From: Alphaproteobacteria bacterium
Lineage (GTDB): Bacteria; Pseudomonadota; Alphaproteobacteria; Rhizobiales; Rhizobiaceae
DNA length: 64,000 nucleotides
Direction: 5' to 3'
Assembly: GCA_024742485.1 (NCBI GenBank)
Contig: JANSYK010000003.1
Location: forward strand, 372,001 to 436,000
The notes beneath the pieces were generated by a model, which was given only the letters and a program-made list of their open reading frames with translations, made no database searches and was not told the origin of the DNA. Position 1 is the first letter of the stretch. Each line of letters begins with the position of its first letter. This document shows, piece by piece, positions 29,892 through 38,687 of the stretch. Made by a program: the position numbers and the translations under genes.

Positions 29892-30827
29892 ATGGCGATA
29901 ACCGGTGAAATTGAAGGAATGAAGGGATCGGAGATCGGGCTGTCCGAGGCCGATCCCGCAGATTTCTTTGCTCTGATGAAGCCGCGTGTCATGTCGCTCG
30001 TGGTGTTTACGGCCTTTGTCGGAATGATGATCGCACCGGGAACGGTTCATCCGTTTCTGGGTGTTGTATCAATCCTGTGCATCGCCATCGGCGGTGGTGC
30101 GTCGGGCGCATTGAATATGTGGTACGAGGCCGACATCGACGCCAAGATGTCGCGTACCGCCAAACGGCCAATCCCTGCAGGGCGGGTCACCCGGGACGAA
30201 GCCCTGACATTTGCACTGGTGCTTGCGGCGCTCTCTGTTCTGACGCTTGGAACATTGGTCAATTGGCTGTCCGCTGCTCTGCTCGCCTTCACGATTTTCT
30301 TCTACGCGGTCGTCTACACCATTTGGCTCAAACGCTCGACACCGCAGAACATCGTGATTGGAGGTGCTGCCGGTGCTCTTCCACCAATGATTGGCTGGTC
30401 GTGTGTGACAGGATCGGTGTCGTTGGAGAGCATTGTCCTGTTCCTGATCATCTTCCTTTGGACACCGCCACATTTTTGGGCGCTGGCTCTTTTCAAGCTC
30501 AAGGACTACGGCGTTGCCGAGGTTCCGATGATGCCCAATGTCGCCGGGGTCAAGTCGACCAAGCGTCAGATTGTTGCATACGCCGTTGCAACTGCCATTG
30601 TCGGCGTTCTGCCTTATCTGATGGGATATGCCAGCCCGGCCTATGGCGTCATTGCCACGGCGCTCGGTCTCGGCTTCGTTTGGAACGCCATCAAGGTTTA
30701 TCGCATGGCGGAAGACGATACGGTGATGAAACCGGCAAAATCCCTGTTCAAGTTCTCGTTGCTCTATCTTTTTGCGGTTTTCGCGACACTGCTCGTCGAC
30801 GGCACGATTGCCAGGTTTGGAGCATGA
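29892..30827 (+). CDS. ctaB: Protohaem IX farnesyltransferase (haem O synthase)
   Basis: 311 residues with about nine hydrophobic segments, UbiA prenyltransferase family. The first Asp-rich motif is [20 protein letters not shown] (near residue 75), the second in [34 protein letters not shown] is the family N-terminal block. It adds a farnesyl tail to haem B, making haem O, the precursor of haem A for this oxidase. The ATG of coxF overlaps its stop (ATGA). ctaA (haem A synthase) is not in the window. Confidence 0.95.
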   Translation: MAITGEIEGMKGSEIGLSEADPADFFALMKPRVMSLVVFTAFVGMMIAPGTVHPFLGVVSILCIAIGGGASGALNMWYEADIDAKMSRTAKRPIPAGRVTRDEALTFALVLAALSVLTLGTLVNWLSAALLAFTIFFYAVVYTIWLKRSTPQNIVIGGAAGALPPMIGWSCVTGSVSLESIVLFLIIFLWTPPHFWALALFKLKDYGVAEVPMMPNVAGVKSTKRQIVAYAVATAIVGVLPYLMGYASPAYGVIATALGLGFVWNAIKVYRMAEDDTVMKPAKSLFKFSLLYLFAVFATLLVDGTIARFGA

Positions 30828-30982
30828 GCATGGTCGACGGCATTGAAATGACCGAAACACAGAAGAAGACCCGACGTCGCCGGTCTATCGCCATAGCGAT
30901 CGTTCTGGCTGCGCTGGTCGTGGTGTTTTATGTGTCGACCATCGTGAAGTTCGGCCCGGCCATACTGGATCGGCCTTTCTGA
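30824..30982 (+). CDS. coxF: Small membrane protein of the cox operon (CoxF-like)
   Basis: 52 residues, between ctaB and ctaG and easily missed. The N-terminus is charged ([11 protein letters not shown]), followed by a single hydrophobic helix [20 protein letters not shown] and the tail [11 protein letters not shown]. This layout, basic stretch then one membrane helix with the KFGP-type end, fits the short CoxF proteins of alphaproteobacterial oxidase operons. Start overlap with the ctaB stop (ATGA) and a stop two bases before the ctaG start argue for a real gene. The function is unknown; a role in assembly is inferred from position. Confidence 0.8.
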   Translation: MSMVDGIEMTETQKKTRRRRSIAIAIVLAALVVVFYVSTIVKFGPAILDRPF

Positions 30983-30983
30983 T

Positions 30984-31583
30984 ATGGAGACAAAGAACGA
31001 CATGGGCGGGAACAAAGTCGGAAATGGCCGCATTGCGTTTCTGTGTCTTGCCGGTGCAGTCGGAATGGTCGGCGTCTCCTATGCCGCCGTGCCGCTCTAT
31101 GAGCTGTTTTGCCAGGTCACCGGATATGGCGGCACGACACAGCGTGTCGAACAGATTTCGGATCGCATTCTCGACCGGACGATCAAGGTCCGGTTCGACG
31201 CCAACACGTCAGATGGTCTGAACTGGGAATTCGAGCCTGTTCAAAGGGTTGTCGAGCTTCGCATCGGCGAAACGACACAAATCGCATACCGTGCCGATAA
31301 CAACTCGACACGCGCGAGCAGCGGTCAGGCAACCTTTAATGTCACACCGCAGGCGGCCGGCGCATACTTCAACAAGATCGACTGCTTCTGTTTCACCGAA
31401 ACCGAATTGCAGCCGGGCGAGGGTATGGATATGCCGGTTGTGTTTTTTGTCGATCCGGCCATTGTGGACGCACCTGAAACGAAGAACATCAACACGATAA
31501 CCCTGTCCTATACCTTTTTTCCGCTTGAAACCGAAAAGCCGCTGGCAATGTCGGCAACCGGGGAACGGAAATCAGGTGGTTAG
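30984..31583 (+). CDS. ctaG: Cytochrome c oxidase assembly protein CtaG (Cox11 family)
   Basis: 199 residues. One N-terminal membrane helix (about 15-35, [20 protein letters not shown]) carries the periplasmic Cox11 domain with [20 protein letters not shown], then [20 protein letters not shown] and the copper-binding motif [15 protein letters not shown] (Cys-x-Cys). It delivers copper to the CuB site of subunit I. The start at 30984 lies one base after the coxF stop; an internal ATG at 31002 is also possible. coxC comes next. Confidence 0.95.
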   Translation: METKNDMGGNKVGNGRIAFLCLAGAVGMVGVSYAAVPLYELFCQVTGYGGTTQRVEQISDRILDRTIKVRFDANTSDGLNWEFEPVQRVVELRIGETTQIAYRADNNSTRASSGQATFNVTPQAAGAYFNKIDCFCFTETELQPGEGMDMPVVFFVDPAIVDAPETKNINTITLSYTFFPLETEKPLAMSATGERKSGG

Positions 31584-31597
31584 GAAACAAGGAATAT

Positions 31598-31614
31598 GTC
31601 GCAGCATCTGCGGC
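31598..31614 (+). promoter_or_regulatory. Short hairpin between ctaG and coxC
   Basis: GTCGCAG, a CAT loop, then CTGCGGC can form a 7-bp stem with one G-U pair, 15 bp after the ctaG stop. It is short, its three-base loop is tight, and no T run follows. It may be an RNA-processing element or chance. Confidence 0.25.
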
Positions 31615-31645
31615 GCATGGAACAAGGCAATTCTGGGATTTAGAA

Positions 31646-32524
31646 ATGGCTGACGCGCACCAAAAGAACCATGATTATCATATTATCGATCCGAGCCCCT
31701 GGCCGCTGATCGGCTCGATCGGTGCCCTGATCATGGCGTTTGGCGGCATTGCGTTCATGCGCTATTCCGCCGGCGACTCCTTTGAGATGTTCGGACTGGA
31801 ACTGGCCAATCCCTGGCTGTTCTTCATTGGTCTTGTGATCGTGCTCTACACCATGTTCGGATGGTGGTCAGACTGCATCAAGGAAGCGCATGAGGGATAC
31901 CATACCCCGGTCGTTTCCTTGCATCTGCGCTACGGCATGATCATGTTCATCGCCTCGGAGGTGATGTTCTTCGTTGCCTGGTTCTGGGCCTTTTTCGACG
32001 CAGCAATCTTTGCAGGAGAAGCCGCGCAGGTCGCACGGGTCGAACACACTGGCGGGACCTGGCCTCCAGTCGGCATCGAGGTTCTCGATCCGCTTCACCT
32101 GCCGCTCTACAACACGATCATCCTGCTGCTTTCGGGCACGGCGGTAACCTGGGCTCACCACGCCCTGCTGCATGATGATCGCAAGGGCCTGATCTATGGT
32201 CTGCTGATCACGGTTCTGCTGGGCGTTCTGTTCTCCATCGTGCAGGTCTATGAATACGTCCATGCACCCTTTGCCTTCAAGGAATCGATCTACGGTGCGA
32301 CGTTCTTCATGGCCACAGGATTCCATGGGTTCCACGTCTTTATCGGGACCGTCTTCCTGATTGTCTGCCTGATCCGCGCAGCTGCCGGCGACTTCACGCC
32401 CAAGCAGCATTTTGGCTTCGAGGCCGCGGCCTGGTACTGGCACTTCGTTGATGTTGTCTGGCTGTTCCTGTTCTTCAGCATTTACATTTGGGCCTCATGG
32501 GGTGCGACCATCGCTGCCCATTGA
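31646..32524 (+). CDS. coxC: Cytochrome c oxidase subunit III
   Basis: 292 residues with seven membrane helices, full length. Seen: [20 protein letters not shown] at the start, [40 protein letters not shown], and [20 protein letters not shown] at the end, all strong subunit III blocks. It stabilises the catalytic core and supports steady proton pumping. The DUF983 and SURF1 genes follow within 90 bp. Confidence 0.97.
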   Translation: MADAHQKNHDYHIIDPSPWPLIGSIGALIMAFGGIAFMRYSAGDSFEMFGLELANPWLFFIGLVIVLYTMFGWWSDCIKEAHEGYHTPVVSLHLRYGMIMFIASEVMFFVAWFWAFFDAAIFAGEAAQVARVEHTGGTWPPVGIEVLDPLHLPLYNTIILLLSGTAVTWAHHALLHDDRKGLIYGLLITVLLGVLFSIVQVYEYVHAPFAFKESIYGATFFMATGFHGFHVFIGTVFLIVCLIRAAAGDFTPKQHFGFEAAAWYWHFVDVVWLFLFFSIYIWASWGATIAAH

Positions 32525-32607
32525 TGCTGGCGTCCGGCCTGCGCAACACGGGTCGGACAGTGCACTGGGCACCGATCTTAAGGCCTTGATTGTCGGGAGC
32601 CGGTTCC

Positions 32608-32994
32608 ATGGATAAACAGGAGCCGGAGCAGTTCCCACCGGTCGATCCGATCCGAAGTGGCGTAGCCGGTCGCTGTCCGCGCTGTGGTCGCGGGAAACTG
32701 TTTGCCGGCTACCTCTCGCTGGACAGATCCTGTTCACGCTGCGGGCTGGATTACAGTTTTGCCGATGCCGGTGATGGTCCCGCCGTTTTTGTTATCTTGC
32801 TTATGGGATTTCTGGTGGTTGGTTTGGCCCTGTGGGTGGAAACCAGCTACGGACCGCCCATATGGGTGCATATGATCATCTGGATACCGTTGGCTTCGGC
32901 GCTGTGCCTTTTGCTGCTGCGCGCGCTGAAGGGCGTATTGATCAATATGCAGTATAAAAACAGCGCCCATGAGGGCGAAATAGACGATGGCTGA
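32608..32994 (+). CDS. DUF983 family membrane protein
   Basis: 128 residues. A zinc-ribbon-like pair of Cys motifs, RCPRCGRGKLF and SCSRCGLDY, lies at about residues 23-55. Two membrane helices follow, at about 60-85 and 92-112. The family nearly always lies beside coxC and SURF1 in Alphaproteobacteria, suggesting oxidase biogenesis. The ATG at 32608 has GGGAG ten bases upstream. Its end overlaps the SURF1 start by eight bases, so the two are coupled. Confidence 0.88.
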   Translation: MDKQEPEQFPPVDPIRSGVAGRCPRCGRGKLFAGYLSLDRSCSRCGLDYSFADAGDGPAVFVILLMGFLVVGLALWVETSYGPPIWVHMIIWIPLASALCLLLLRALKGVLINMQYKNSAHEGEIDDG

Positions 32995-33760
32995 CACAAC
33001 CGGCCGTGATACACAGAGTTCGCGATATCGGCGTCCCAATCTGGTGTTTTTCGTCGTCGTTGCGGTGATGTTCGCGATCCTCGTATCACTGGGCAATTGG
33101 CAAGTGCGCCGCCTTGAATGGAAAGAGGGCCTGATCGGAACGATCGAGCAACGTATCCGTCAGGAACCTGTCGAACTGAACAGGATACTGACCCGCTGGC
33201 AGGACTCTGCCGATGTCGAGTATTTTCCGGTACGCCTCAGCGGCAGATTTCGTCACGGTGACGAGCAGCATTTTCTGGCGACTCACAATGGCCAGTCCGG
33301 CTGGTATCTCTATACACCGTTGGAGATGGCCGACGGGCGTGTGGTGATTGTCAATCGCGGATTTGTGCCCTTTGATTTCAAGGACCAGGCGGTGCGGCCG
33401 TGGAAGCCGGTTCAGGGGCTGGTTACGATAACCGGATTGGCGCGCAATCCGCTAACCGAAAAGCCCGGTTGGGTGGTGCCGGAAAATACACCCGCCGATT
33501 CCACATGGTACTGGAAGGACTTTGCCGGCATGGCCAAGGCGATGGGGCTTTCCGGCGATCAGATTGTGCCGTTCTTTGTTGACGCATCGGCCACGGAAAA
33601 CCAATCGGCAGCCGGTCCTGTACCTGGCGTTACCCGCATAGTCCTGCCGAACCGCCATCTTGAATACGCGTTGACATGGTTCGGGCTTGCGGCCGCCCTG
33701 GTTGCTACAGCGGCATTTGTCGTGTGGCGTGGCATGCGGCGACCGAAAGCGGTCAAATGA
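32987..33760 (+). CDS. SURF1 family cytochrome oxidase biogenesis protein
   Basis: 257 residues with the SURF1 topology: one helix near the N-terminus (LVFFVVVAVMFAILVSLGNW), a large periplasmic loop, and a second helix near the C-terminus (LTWFGLAAALVATAAFVVW). The loop contains LGNWQVRRLEWKEGLI, VVIVNRGFVPFDFK and NRHLEYALTWFGL, the family signatures. SURF1 helps insert haem A into subunit I. It overlaps the DUF983 gene and precedes ispH. Confidence 0.92.
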   Translation: MADTTGRDTQSSRYRRPNLVFFVVVAVMFAILVSLGNWQVRRLEWKEGLIGTIEQRIRQEPVELNRILTRWQDSADVEYFPVRLSGRFRHGDEQHFLATHNGQSGWYLYTPLEMADGRVVIVNRGFVPFDFKDQAVRPWKPVQGLVTITGLARNPLTEKPGWVVPENTPADSTWYWKDFAGMAKAMGLSGDQIVPFFVDASATENQSAAGPVPGVTRIVLPNRHLEYALTWFGLAAALVATAAFVVWRGMRRPKAVK

Positions 33761-33833
33761 TCCGGTATTTGTTTCCATTCCAGCCCAATCCCATTAGAAC
33801 ATGGGCAAATCACAATGCGACGGAACCAGACCT

Positions 33834-34865
33834 ATGAACATTGCTGTCCGGCCTCCTTTGACAATTCGGTTGTGCGGTCCGCGCGGATTCTGCGCCGGCG
33901 TTGACCGTGCCATTCAGATTGTCGTGCTCGCACTGAAAAAATATGGTGCGCCGGTCTATGTACGTCATGAGATCGTGCACAATCGCTATGTGGTTGAGGG
34001 GCTTGAGGCCAAGGGCGCGGTGTTTGTCGACGAGTTGCATGAAATTCCAGAGAAACATCGAAACCAGCCGGTCATCTTTTCCGCCCACGGCGTGCCTCAA
34101 TCGGTCCCGCAGGATGCGCGGGACCGTAATCTCTTCTTCCTGGATGCAACTTGCCCGCTGGTGTCCAAGGTGCACAAGCAGGCCATGCGTCATCAACGCC
34201 TGGGGCGCCATGTCATCCTGATCGGCCATGCCGGCCATCCCGAGGTCATCGGCACGATGGGACAATTGCCGCCGGGGGCCATCAGTCTGATCGAAACCGT
34301 TGAGGAGGCGCAGGCCTATCAGCCCGATGATACGGAAAATCTTGGCTTTGTGACCCAGACGACGCTGTCTGTCGAAGATACGGCCGAGGTGATCGATGCA
34401 TTGCGTGAGCGTTTCCCGAACATCACCGCTCCGGCAGCAGAGTCCATCTGCTACGCCACCACCAACCGCCAGCAAGCCGTGAAGGCAGCGGCTCCCGGCT
34501 GCGATCTTTTTTTGGTCGTCGGCGCGCCGAATTCTTCCAATTCGAAACGACTTGTCGAGGTGGCAAGCCGGGCTGGCGCCACAAAGGCGCAACTGGTCCA
34601 GAATGTCTCCGAAATCGACTGGAACCGCATCGATCCGAAGACAATGCGAACGCTCGGCTTGTCTGCGGGCGCATCGGCGCCCGAAATCATTGTCGACCGG
34701 ATCATCCAGGCCTTTGGCGACCGGTTCGATGTTTCGGTGGAATTGGCCGAAACCACGGTTGAGGACGAGAACTTCCTGGTCATGCGGGATTTGCGCGATG
34801 TTGAGTTGACCGTGTCCGATATGGCCTTCGTCAATGGCGAGCCTGCCAGCCAGGACGCGGGCTGA
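33834..34865 (+). CDS. ispH: 4-Hydroxy-3-methylbut-2-enyl diphosphate reductase
   Basis: 343 residues. The three cysteines of the 4Fe-4S cluster lie in [34 protein letters not shown] and [13 protein letters not shown]. The active-site [13 protein letters not shown] and SSNSKRL blocks are present. It makes isopentenyl and dimethylallyl diphosphate, the last step of the MEP pathway that dxs (13-15 kb) begins. The ATG at 33834 fits the family; a start 33 bp upstream has no ribosome-binding site. It is the first gene of the common rhizobial ispH-thrB-rnhA run. Confidence 0.96.
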   Translation: MNIAVRPPLTIRLCGPRGFCAGVDRAIQIVVLALKKYGAPVYVRHEIVHNRYVVEGLEAKGAVFVDELHEIPEKHRNQPVIFSAHGVPQSVPQDARDRNLFFLDATCPLVSKVHKQAMRHQRLGRHVILIGHAGHPEVIGTMGQLPPGAISLIETVEEAQAYQPDDTENLGFVTQTTLSVEDTAEVIDALRERFPNITAPAAESICYATTNRQQAVKAAAPGCDLFLVVGAPNSSNSKRLVEVASRAGATKAQLVQNVSEIDWNRIDPKTMRTLGLSAGASAPEIIVDRIIQAFGDRFDVSVELAETTVEDENFLVMRDLRDVELTVSDMAFVNGEPASQDAG

Positions 34866-34886
34866 GGCGGACGGAGAGGACATAGA

Positions 34887-35855
34887 TTGGCCGTCTACAC
34901 CGACATCTCCGAAGCCGAGTTGCGCGCTTTCCTGGCACCCTATGCCATTGGAGAACTGCTTTCCTACAAAGGCATCGCCGAGGGTGTCGAGAACTCCAAC
35001 TTCCTGCTGCATACCAGTCAGGGTTCTTTCATTCTGACGCTCTACGAAAAGCGGGTGGAAAAGGCGGATCTGCCGTTCTTCCTGGGTTTGATGGAACATC
35101 TTGCGCAAAAGGGATTGTCCTGTCCCATTCCCGTGCACCCGGGCGACGGACCGGCACTTGGAGAATTGGCAGGCCGGCCGGCGGCGGTTATTTCCTTCCT
35201 GGAGGGGATGTGGCCGCGCCGTCCGATGCCGCACCACTGCGACGCATTGGGCAAGGCCATGGCCCATTTCCATCTTGAGGGCCGGGACTTCAGCCTGAAG
35301 CGCGAGAACGCACTGTCGGTCTCGGCCTGGCGACCGCTCTGGGACTCCTGCGCACCACAGGCCGATCAGGTGCAGGCAGGCCTTGCGACAGAAATTGAAT
35401 CGGAACTGACGGCCCTTGAGGGTAGTTGGCCAACCGATCTTCCTGCGGGTGTCATCCACGCCGATCTGTTTCCCGATAACGTCTTTTTTCTTGGTGAGCA
35501 GCTATCCGGCCTGATCGATTTCTATTTCGCCTGCAACGATCTTTTTGCCTACGACCTCGCGATCTGTCTCAACGCCTGGTGTTTCGAGCGTGACGGGTCT
35601 TTCAACGCGACCAAGGCTGTTGCCCTGCTTTCCGGATATGAGACGGTCAGGCCGCTTGAGAGCGCCGAGATGGACGCCCTCCCGATTCTTGCGCGCGGTG
35701 CCTCGCTGCGCTTCTTTCTGACACGCCTTTATGACTGGCTCACGGTGCCCGACGGCGCCATGGTGGTCAAAAAAGATCCGCTGGAATACCTGCGTTACAG
35801 TCGCTTCCATCGGACCGTCGCCACGGTAGGCGGGTATGGATACGATCCTTCATGA
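34887..35855 (+). CDS. thrB: Homoserine kinase, type II (APH fold)
   Basis: 322 residues from a TTG start with GGAGAGG eight bases upstream. The fold is the aminoglycoside-phosphotransferase type used for homoserine kinase in Alphaproteobacteria. Seen: [20 protein letters not shown] near residue 35, the catalytic loop [14 protein letters not shown] and the metal-binding [18 protein letters not shown]. It phosphorylates homoserine, the step before threonine synthase (thrC at 43-45 kb). It overlaps rnhA by four bases. Confidence 0.94.
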   Translation: MAVYTDISEAELRAFLAPYAIGELLSYKGIAEGVENSNFLLHTSQGSFILTLYEKRVEKADLPFFLGLMEHLAQKGLSCPIPVHPGDGPALGELAGRPAAVISFLEGMWPRRPMPHHCDALGKAMAHFHLEGRDFSLKRENALSVSAWRPLWDSCAPQADQVQAGLATEIESELTALEGSWPTDLPAGVIHADLFPDNVFFLGEQLSGLIDFYFACNDLFAYDLAICLNAWCFERDGSFNATKAVALLSGYETVRPLESAEMDALPILARGASLRFFLTRLYDWLTVPDGAMVVKKDPLEYLRYSRFHRTVATVGGYGYDPS

Positions 35856-36334
35856 CAAGCGGGGACCAGTCGGAACAGATGAAACATGTCGAAATCTTCA
35901 CCGACGGTGCCTGTTCAGGCAATCCCGGACCCGGTGGATGGGGCGCCATTCTGCGATATGGCAAAATTGATCGGGAATTGTCGGGCGGCGAAGCCCATAC
36001 CACCAACAACCGCATGGAGTTGACCGCTGCCATTCGGGCCCTTGAAGCACTGAAGGAGCGGTGTGCGGTCGATCTGTACACGGATTCGTCCTACGTCAAG
36101 GATGGGATCGGTGGCTGGATCGAGGGATGGAAGCGCAACGGTTGGAAAACCGCCTCCAGGAAACCGGTCAAGAATGCCGAATTATGGCAGGAGCTGGAGC
36201 AGGCCCGTGACCGACACGATGTCACCTGGCATTGGGTCAAGGGACATGCAGGTCATCCGGAAAACGAGCGGGCAGACGAACTCGCCCGCCTCGCCATGGA
36301 GCCATACAAGACCGGCAATGGCGCCAGTTCATAA
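35852..36334 (+). CDS. rnhA: Ribonuclease HI
   Basis: 160 residues. All four acidic catalytic residues are seen: [16 protein letters not shown] (Asp), [10 protein letters not shown] (Glu), [14 protein letters not shown] (Asp) and [13 protein letters not shown] (Asp). The basic protrusion ([15 protein letters not shown]) is present. It cuts RNA in RNA-DNA hybrids. The ATG overlaps the thrB stop (ATGA); an ATG at 35879 ([10 protein letters not shown]) would fit the E. coli-like start equally well. Confidence 0.96.
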   Translation: MTSGDQSEQMKHVEIFTDGACSGNPGPGGWGAILRYGKIDRELSGGEAHTTNNRMELTAAIRALEALKERCAVDLYTDSSYVKDGIGGWIEGWKRNGWKTASRKPVKNAELWQELEQARDRHDVTWHWVKGHAGHPENERADELARLAMEPYKTGNGASS

Positions 36335-36398
36335 TCAGCACCTGATACTGTTGTGCCGGTCCTGACCGAAAACCAATCCCATCAGGCCCAGTTGATCC

Positions 36399-36884
36399 TC
36401 AAAGCTGTTCGAGAATCGTTTCCGCGCCGGCGATAACGGCTTCGCCAGGCTTGTCTCCGGCGTTGATCCTTGTGACGACGCCATCGTCCACGATCATGGA
36501 ATAGCGTTGCGACCGCAAGCCGAGGGTGGCAACCGAAAGGTCGACATCCATGCCGATTGCCTTGCTGAAGGCCGCATCCCAATCCGACAGGTAGCGGATT
36601 TTGCCTTCTCCTCCGGTGGCCGCGGCCCAGGCGCTCATGATGAAGCCGTCATTGACGGCAAGCACGACAATGTCATCGACCCCCTTGGCCAAAATTGCAT
36701 CCCGGTGCTGCAGATATCCCGGCACATGGGTGTTCGTGCAGGTTCCCGTGAAAGCGCCTGGAACGGCGAATAGGACAACTTTCTTGCCGGCAAATATTTC
36801 GGAGGTACTGACATTGTTCATGCCGTCCGAATCGCATTCCTTCAGGGTCAGTTCGGGCAATTTGTCGCCAACGGAAATTGTCAT
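36399..36884 (-). CDS. Peroxiredoxin, Prx5/AhpC-TSA type
   Basis: 161 residues. The active site is VPGAFTGTCTNTHVPGY with the peroxidatic Cys at residue 49. The Prx5-type end GLRSQRYSMIVDDGVV is seen. No resolving Cys in the usual Prx5 position is obvious, so a glutathione- or glutaredoxin-dependent one-Cys mechanism is likely. It reduces hydrogen peroxide and organic peroxides. AGAGGA lies upstream of the ATG at 36884; an upstream frame to 36977 is not needed. A DsbD-domain protein gene lies 139 bp upstream on the same strand. Confidence 0.92.
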   Translation of the reverse strand: MTISVGDKLPELTLKECDSDGMNNVSTSEIFAGKKVVLFAVPGAFTGTCTNTHVPGYLQHRDAILAKGVDDIVVLAVNDGFIMSAWAAATGGEGKIRYLSDWDAAFSKAIGMDVDLSVATLGLRSQRYSMIVDDGVVTRINAGDKPGEAVIAGAETILEQL

Positions 36885-37023
36885 GTCTTTTCCTCTCAAC
36901 AGGTCGGTGGGGTCCGCAATTTTGAATAAAACAAGTGTGGAGCACGCCGGATCTGATCCAACGCATAGACAACACACTTAGGGACTTTTGTGTCGGAGTC
37001 GAGACGGCTTGCAACAATATTCG

Positions 37024-37872
37024 TCAGGGAACCTTTGAAAAGGTTTCCATGCTGCGATTCGCCGAAGTGACAAGGATTTGCAGCGGTGTTCCAGACAGTG
37101 ATGTGTCGGCCGGAGCATCGATCACCGCGATCTGAAATGTCGACAGGGTGTCGCCACCACCGATCCGCTTGGGAATGTCGAAATACCAACCCGCCGGTGC
37201 TGTCAGGAACACGTCCAGATCGGTCATCGATTTTGGGTGGGAAATCGAGACCAACAGGGCCTTGTCCTGTGTGGAGAAGGTTGTTTCCGTGATGCTGATG
37301 TCCCGGTTGGATTGCTCTGGAAGCTGCGCAAAGGCGCTATCGACGATCCGCTGTTCGAAACTGTTGGCTTCGGTACCGGGTTCGATCACGAGTGAAAAAT
37401 CGTTCTGTACCGGGATGCAGATGGTTTTGCAGATGCCGAGAAAGACCTGTGCCTCAAGAACACTGGATTCGCCCGCCTTGTCCTGCGTGAGCGTCAGCGG
37501 AAAAGCGACTGGAAAGGTGTACCCGGCCCAAACCGAATATCCATCGTCAATCCGTTCGGGTGGCGGAAAATCCAACTGTGATTGTGCGACATTGCTGCTT
37601 CCCTCGAATTTGATCGACGGTGGAATGCCGGCATCACCCGGGTCGCGCCAGTAGGTCTTCCAGCCCGGAAGTAGATCGACGTCCAATATGGCGCGAATAA
37701 CGCCTTCAGGGGAGGGCGGCAAGGCCGTTATGCGTATGCGACCACCTTCGGTTTCAACCCATTCACTCGATACCGCACGGGCATCGGCGCTTGCCAAAAG
37801 AAGGCCGGCAACAGCCGTAGCTGCAAAGTGTGGCAGGCGGCGCATGAAGGACCTGATGAATTGCTGTGTCAT
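37024..37872 (-). CDS. Periplasmic DsbD N-terminal domain protein
   Basis: 282 residues. A signal peptide (FAATAVAGLLLASADARA) is followed by one or two copies of an immunoglobulin-like fold, of which the part near residue 150 (VFLGICKTICIPVQNDFSL) carries the Cys-x3-Cys of the DsbD alpha domain. The membrane and thioredoxin domains of full DsbD are absent, so it must receive electrons from another protein, for example CcdA. The second half of the protein may be a redox-silent domain. It lies before a peroxiredoxin on the same strand and is divergent from algH, with a perfect dyad between them. Confidence 0.8.
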   Translation of the reverse strand: MTQQFIRSFMRRLPHFAATAVAGLLLASADARAVSSEWVETEGGRIRITALPPSPEGVIRAILDVDLLPGWKTYWRDPGDAGIPPSIKFEGSSNVAQSQLDFPPPERIDDGYSVWAGYTFPVAFPLTLTQDKAGESSVLEAQVFLGICKTICIPVQNDFSLVIEPGTEANSFEQRIVDSAFAQLPEQSNRDISITETTFSTQDKALLVSISHPKSMTDLDVFLTAPAGWYFDIPKRIGGGDTLSTFQIAVIDAPADTSLSGTPLQILVTSANRSMETFSKVP

Positions 37873-37933
37873 CCTGCCTCATTAGCCTGTCACACGGCTT
37901 GGTTCCAGTCACGTCCATTCATGCCGACATCAT

Positions 37934-37951
37934 ATTCCGGTGAACCGGAAT
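37934..37951. promoter_or_regulatory. Perfect dyad in the DsbD-like/algH divergent gap
   Basis: ATTCCGGT, two bases, ACCGGAAT: a perfect 8-2-8 inverted repeat about 60 bp before the DsbD-domain gene and 110 bp before algH. As RNA it is also a stem of seven with a four-base loop followed by TTTGATTT. Between divergent genes an operator is more likely than a terminator. The binding protein is unknown. Confidence 0.45.
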
Positions 37952-38062
37952 TTGATTTGTCGACATGGTGAAGCATTCGCAAACCTGCCGCAAATTGACC
38001 CACCCATTGATTGCCGGTTGCTGGCGGTTCCATCAGCCGGCGTCTTGATCTAAACTGTGAGA

Positions 38063-38674
38063 ATGGATGTTTTGCGCGATAGTTTGCTGGGCGATGGCGA
38101 TCGGGGTTGTCTCGATGGCCAGTTTCTGCTCGCCATGCCCGGGCTGGATGACAGCAATTTTTCCCGGACCGTCATTTATGTCTGCGCCCACACCAGCGAC
38201 GGCGCCATCGGCTTCATCCTGAACCGGTCGAAGTCAATCTCCTTTGGTGAATTGATGGTGCAGCTCGAACTCATCACGACGGATCAACTTGGCAGCCTGC
38301 CCGACAAGGCTCGGGACATGAGTGTGCAGTGTGGCGGACCGGTGGATGCGGGTCGCGGATTCGTGCTTCACTCCGACGACTATCAAAGCGAGTCGACGCT
38401 GCCGGTTTCCGATGACATTCGCCTGACGGCGACTGTCGATATCCTGCGGGCCATTACGGAAGGCAAGGGGCCAGCCAAGGCGACGATGATGCTGGGCTAT
38501 TCCGGCTGGGATGCGGGCCAGCTGGAACATGAGGTCAGTGCCAATGGCTGGCTGACCTGCCCATCACTGGATGACATCATCTTCGATGATGACTATGACG
38601 CCAAATACGGTCGTGCATTCGCATCCATGGGCATCGACCCGGCCATGCTTTCCAGCGAATGCGGTCAGGCCTGA
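38063..38674 (+). CDS. YqgE/AlgH family protein (UPF0301)
   Basis: 203 residues. Seen: [40 protein letters not shown] and [20 protein letters not shown], the strong AlgH/YqgE blocks. AlgH affects alginate genes in Pseudomonas, but the biochemical role of the family is unclear. The frame is open to a GTG two codons earlier (38057); I take the ATG. It is divergent from the DsbD-domain gene and convergent with the GGDEF/EAL gene (13 bp gap). Confidence 0.92.
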   Translation: MDVLRDSLLGDGDRGCLDGQFLLAMPGLDDSNFSRTVIYVCAHTSDGAIGFILNRSKSISFGELMVQLELITTDQLGSLPDKARDMSVQCGGPVDAGRGFVLHSDDYQSESTLPVSDDIRLTATVDILRAITEGKGPAKATMMLGYSGWDAGQLEHEVSANGWLTCPSLDDIIFDDDYDAKYGRAFASMGIDPAMLSSECGQA

Positions 38675-38687
38675 TCCGAAGCGTTCA

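Noticed and set aside
30069-30860. 263-codon minus-strand frame opposite ctaB
   Set aside because: Antisense to a conserved membrane enzyme; the composition is that of a reverse-strand shadow.
33810-35459. 549-codon open frame on the minus strand opposite ispH and thrB
   Set aside because: It is antisense to two well supported genes, is rich in Arg, Gln and His, and has no domain character; a shadow of codon bias.
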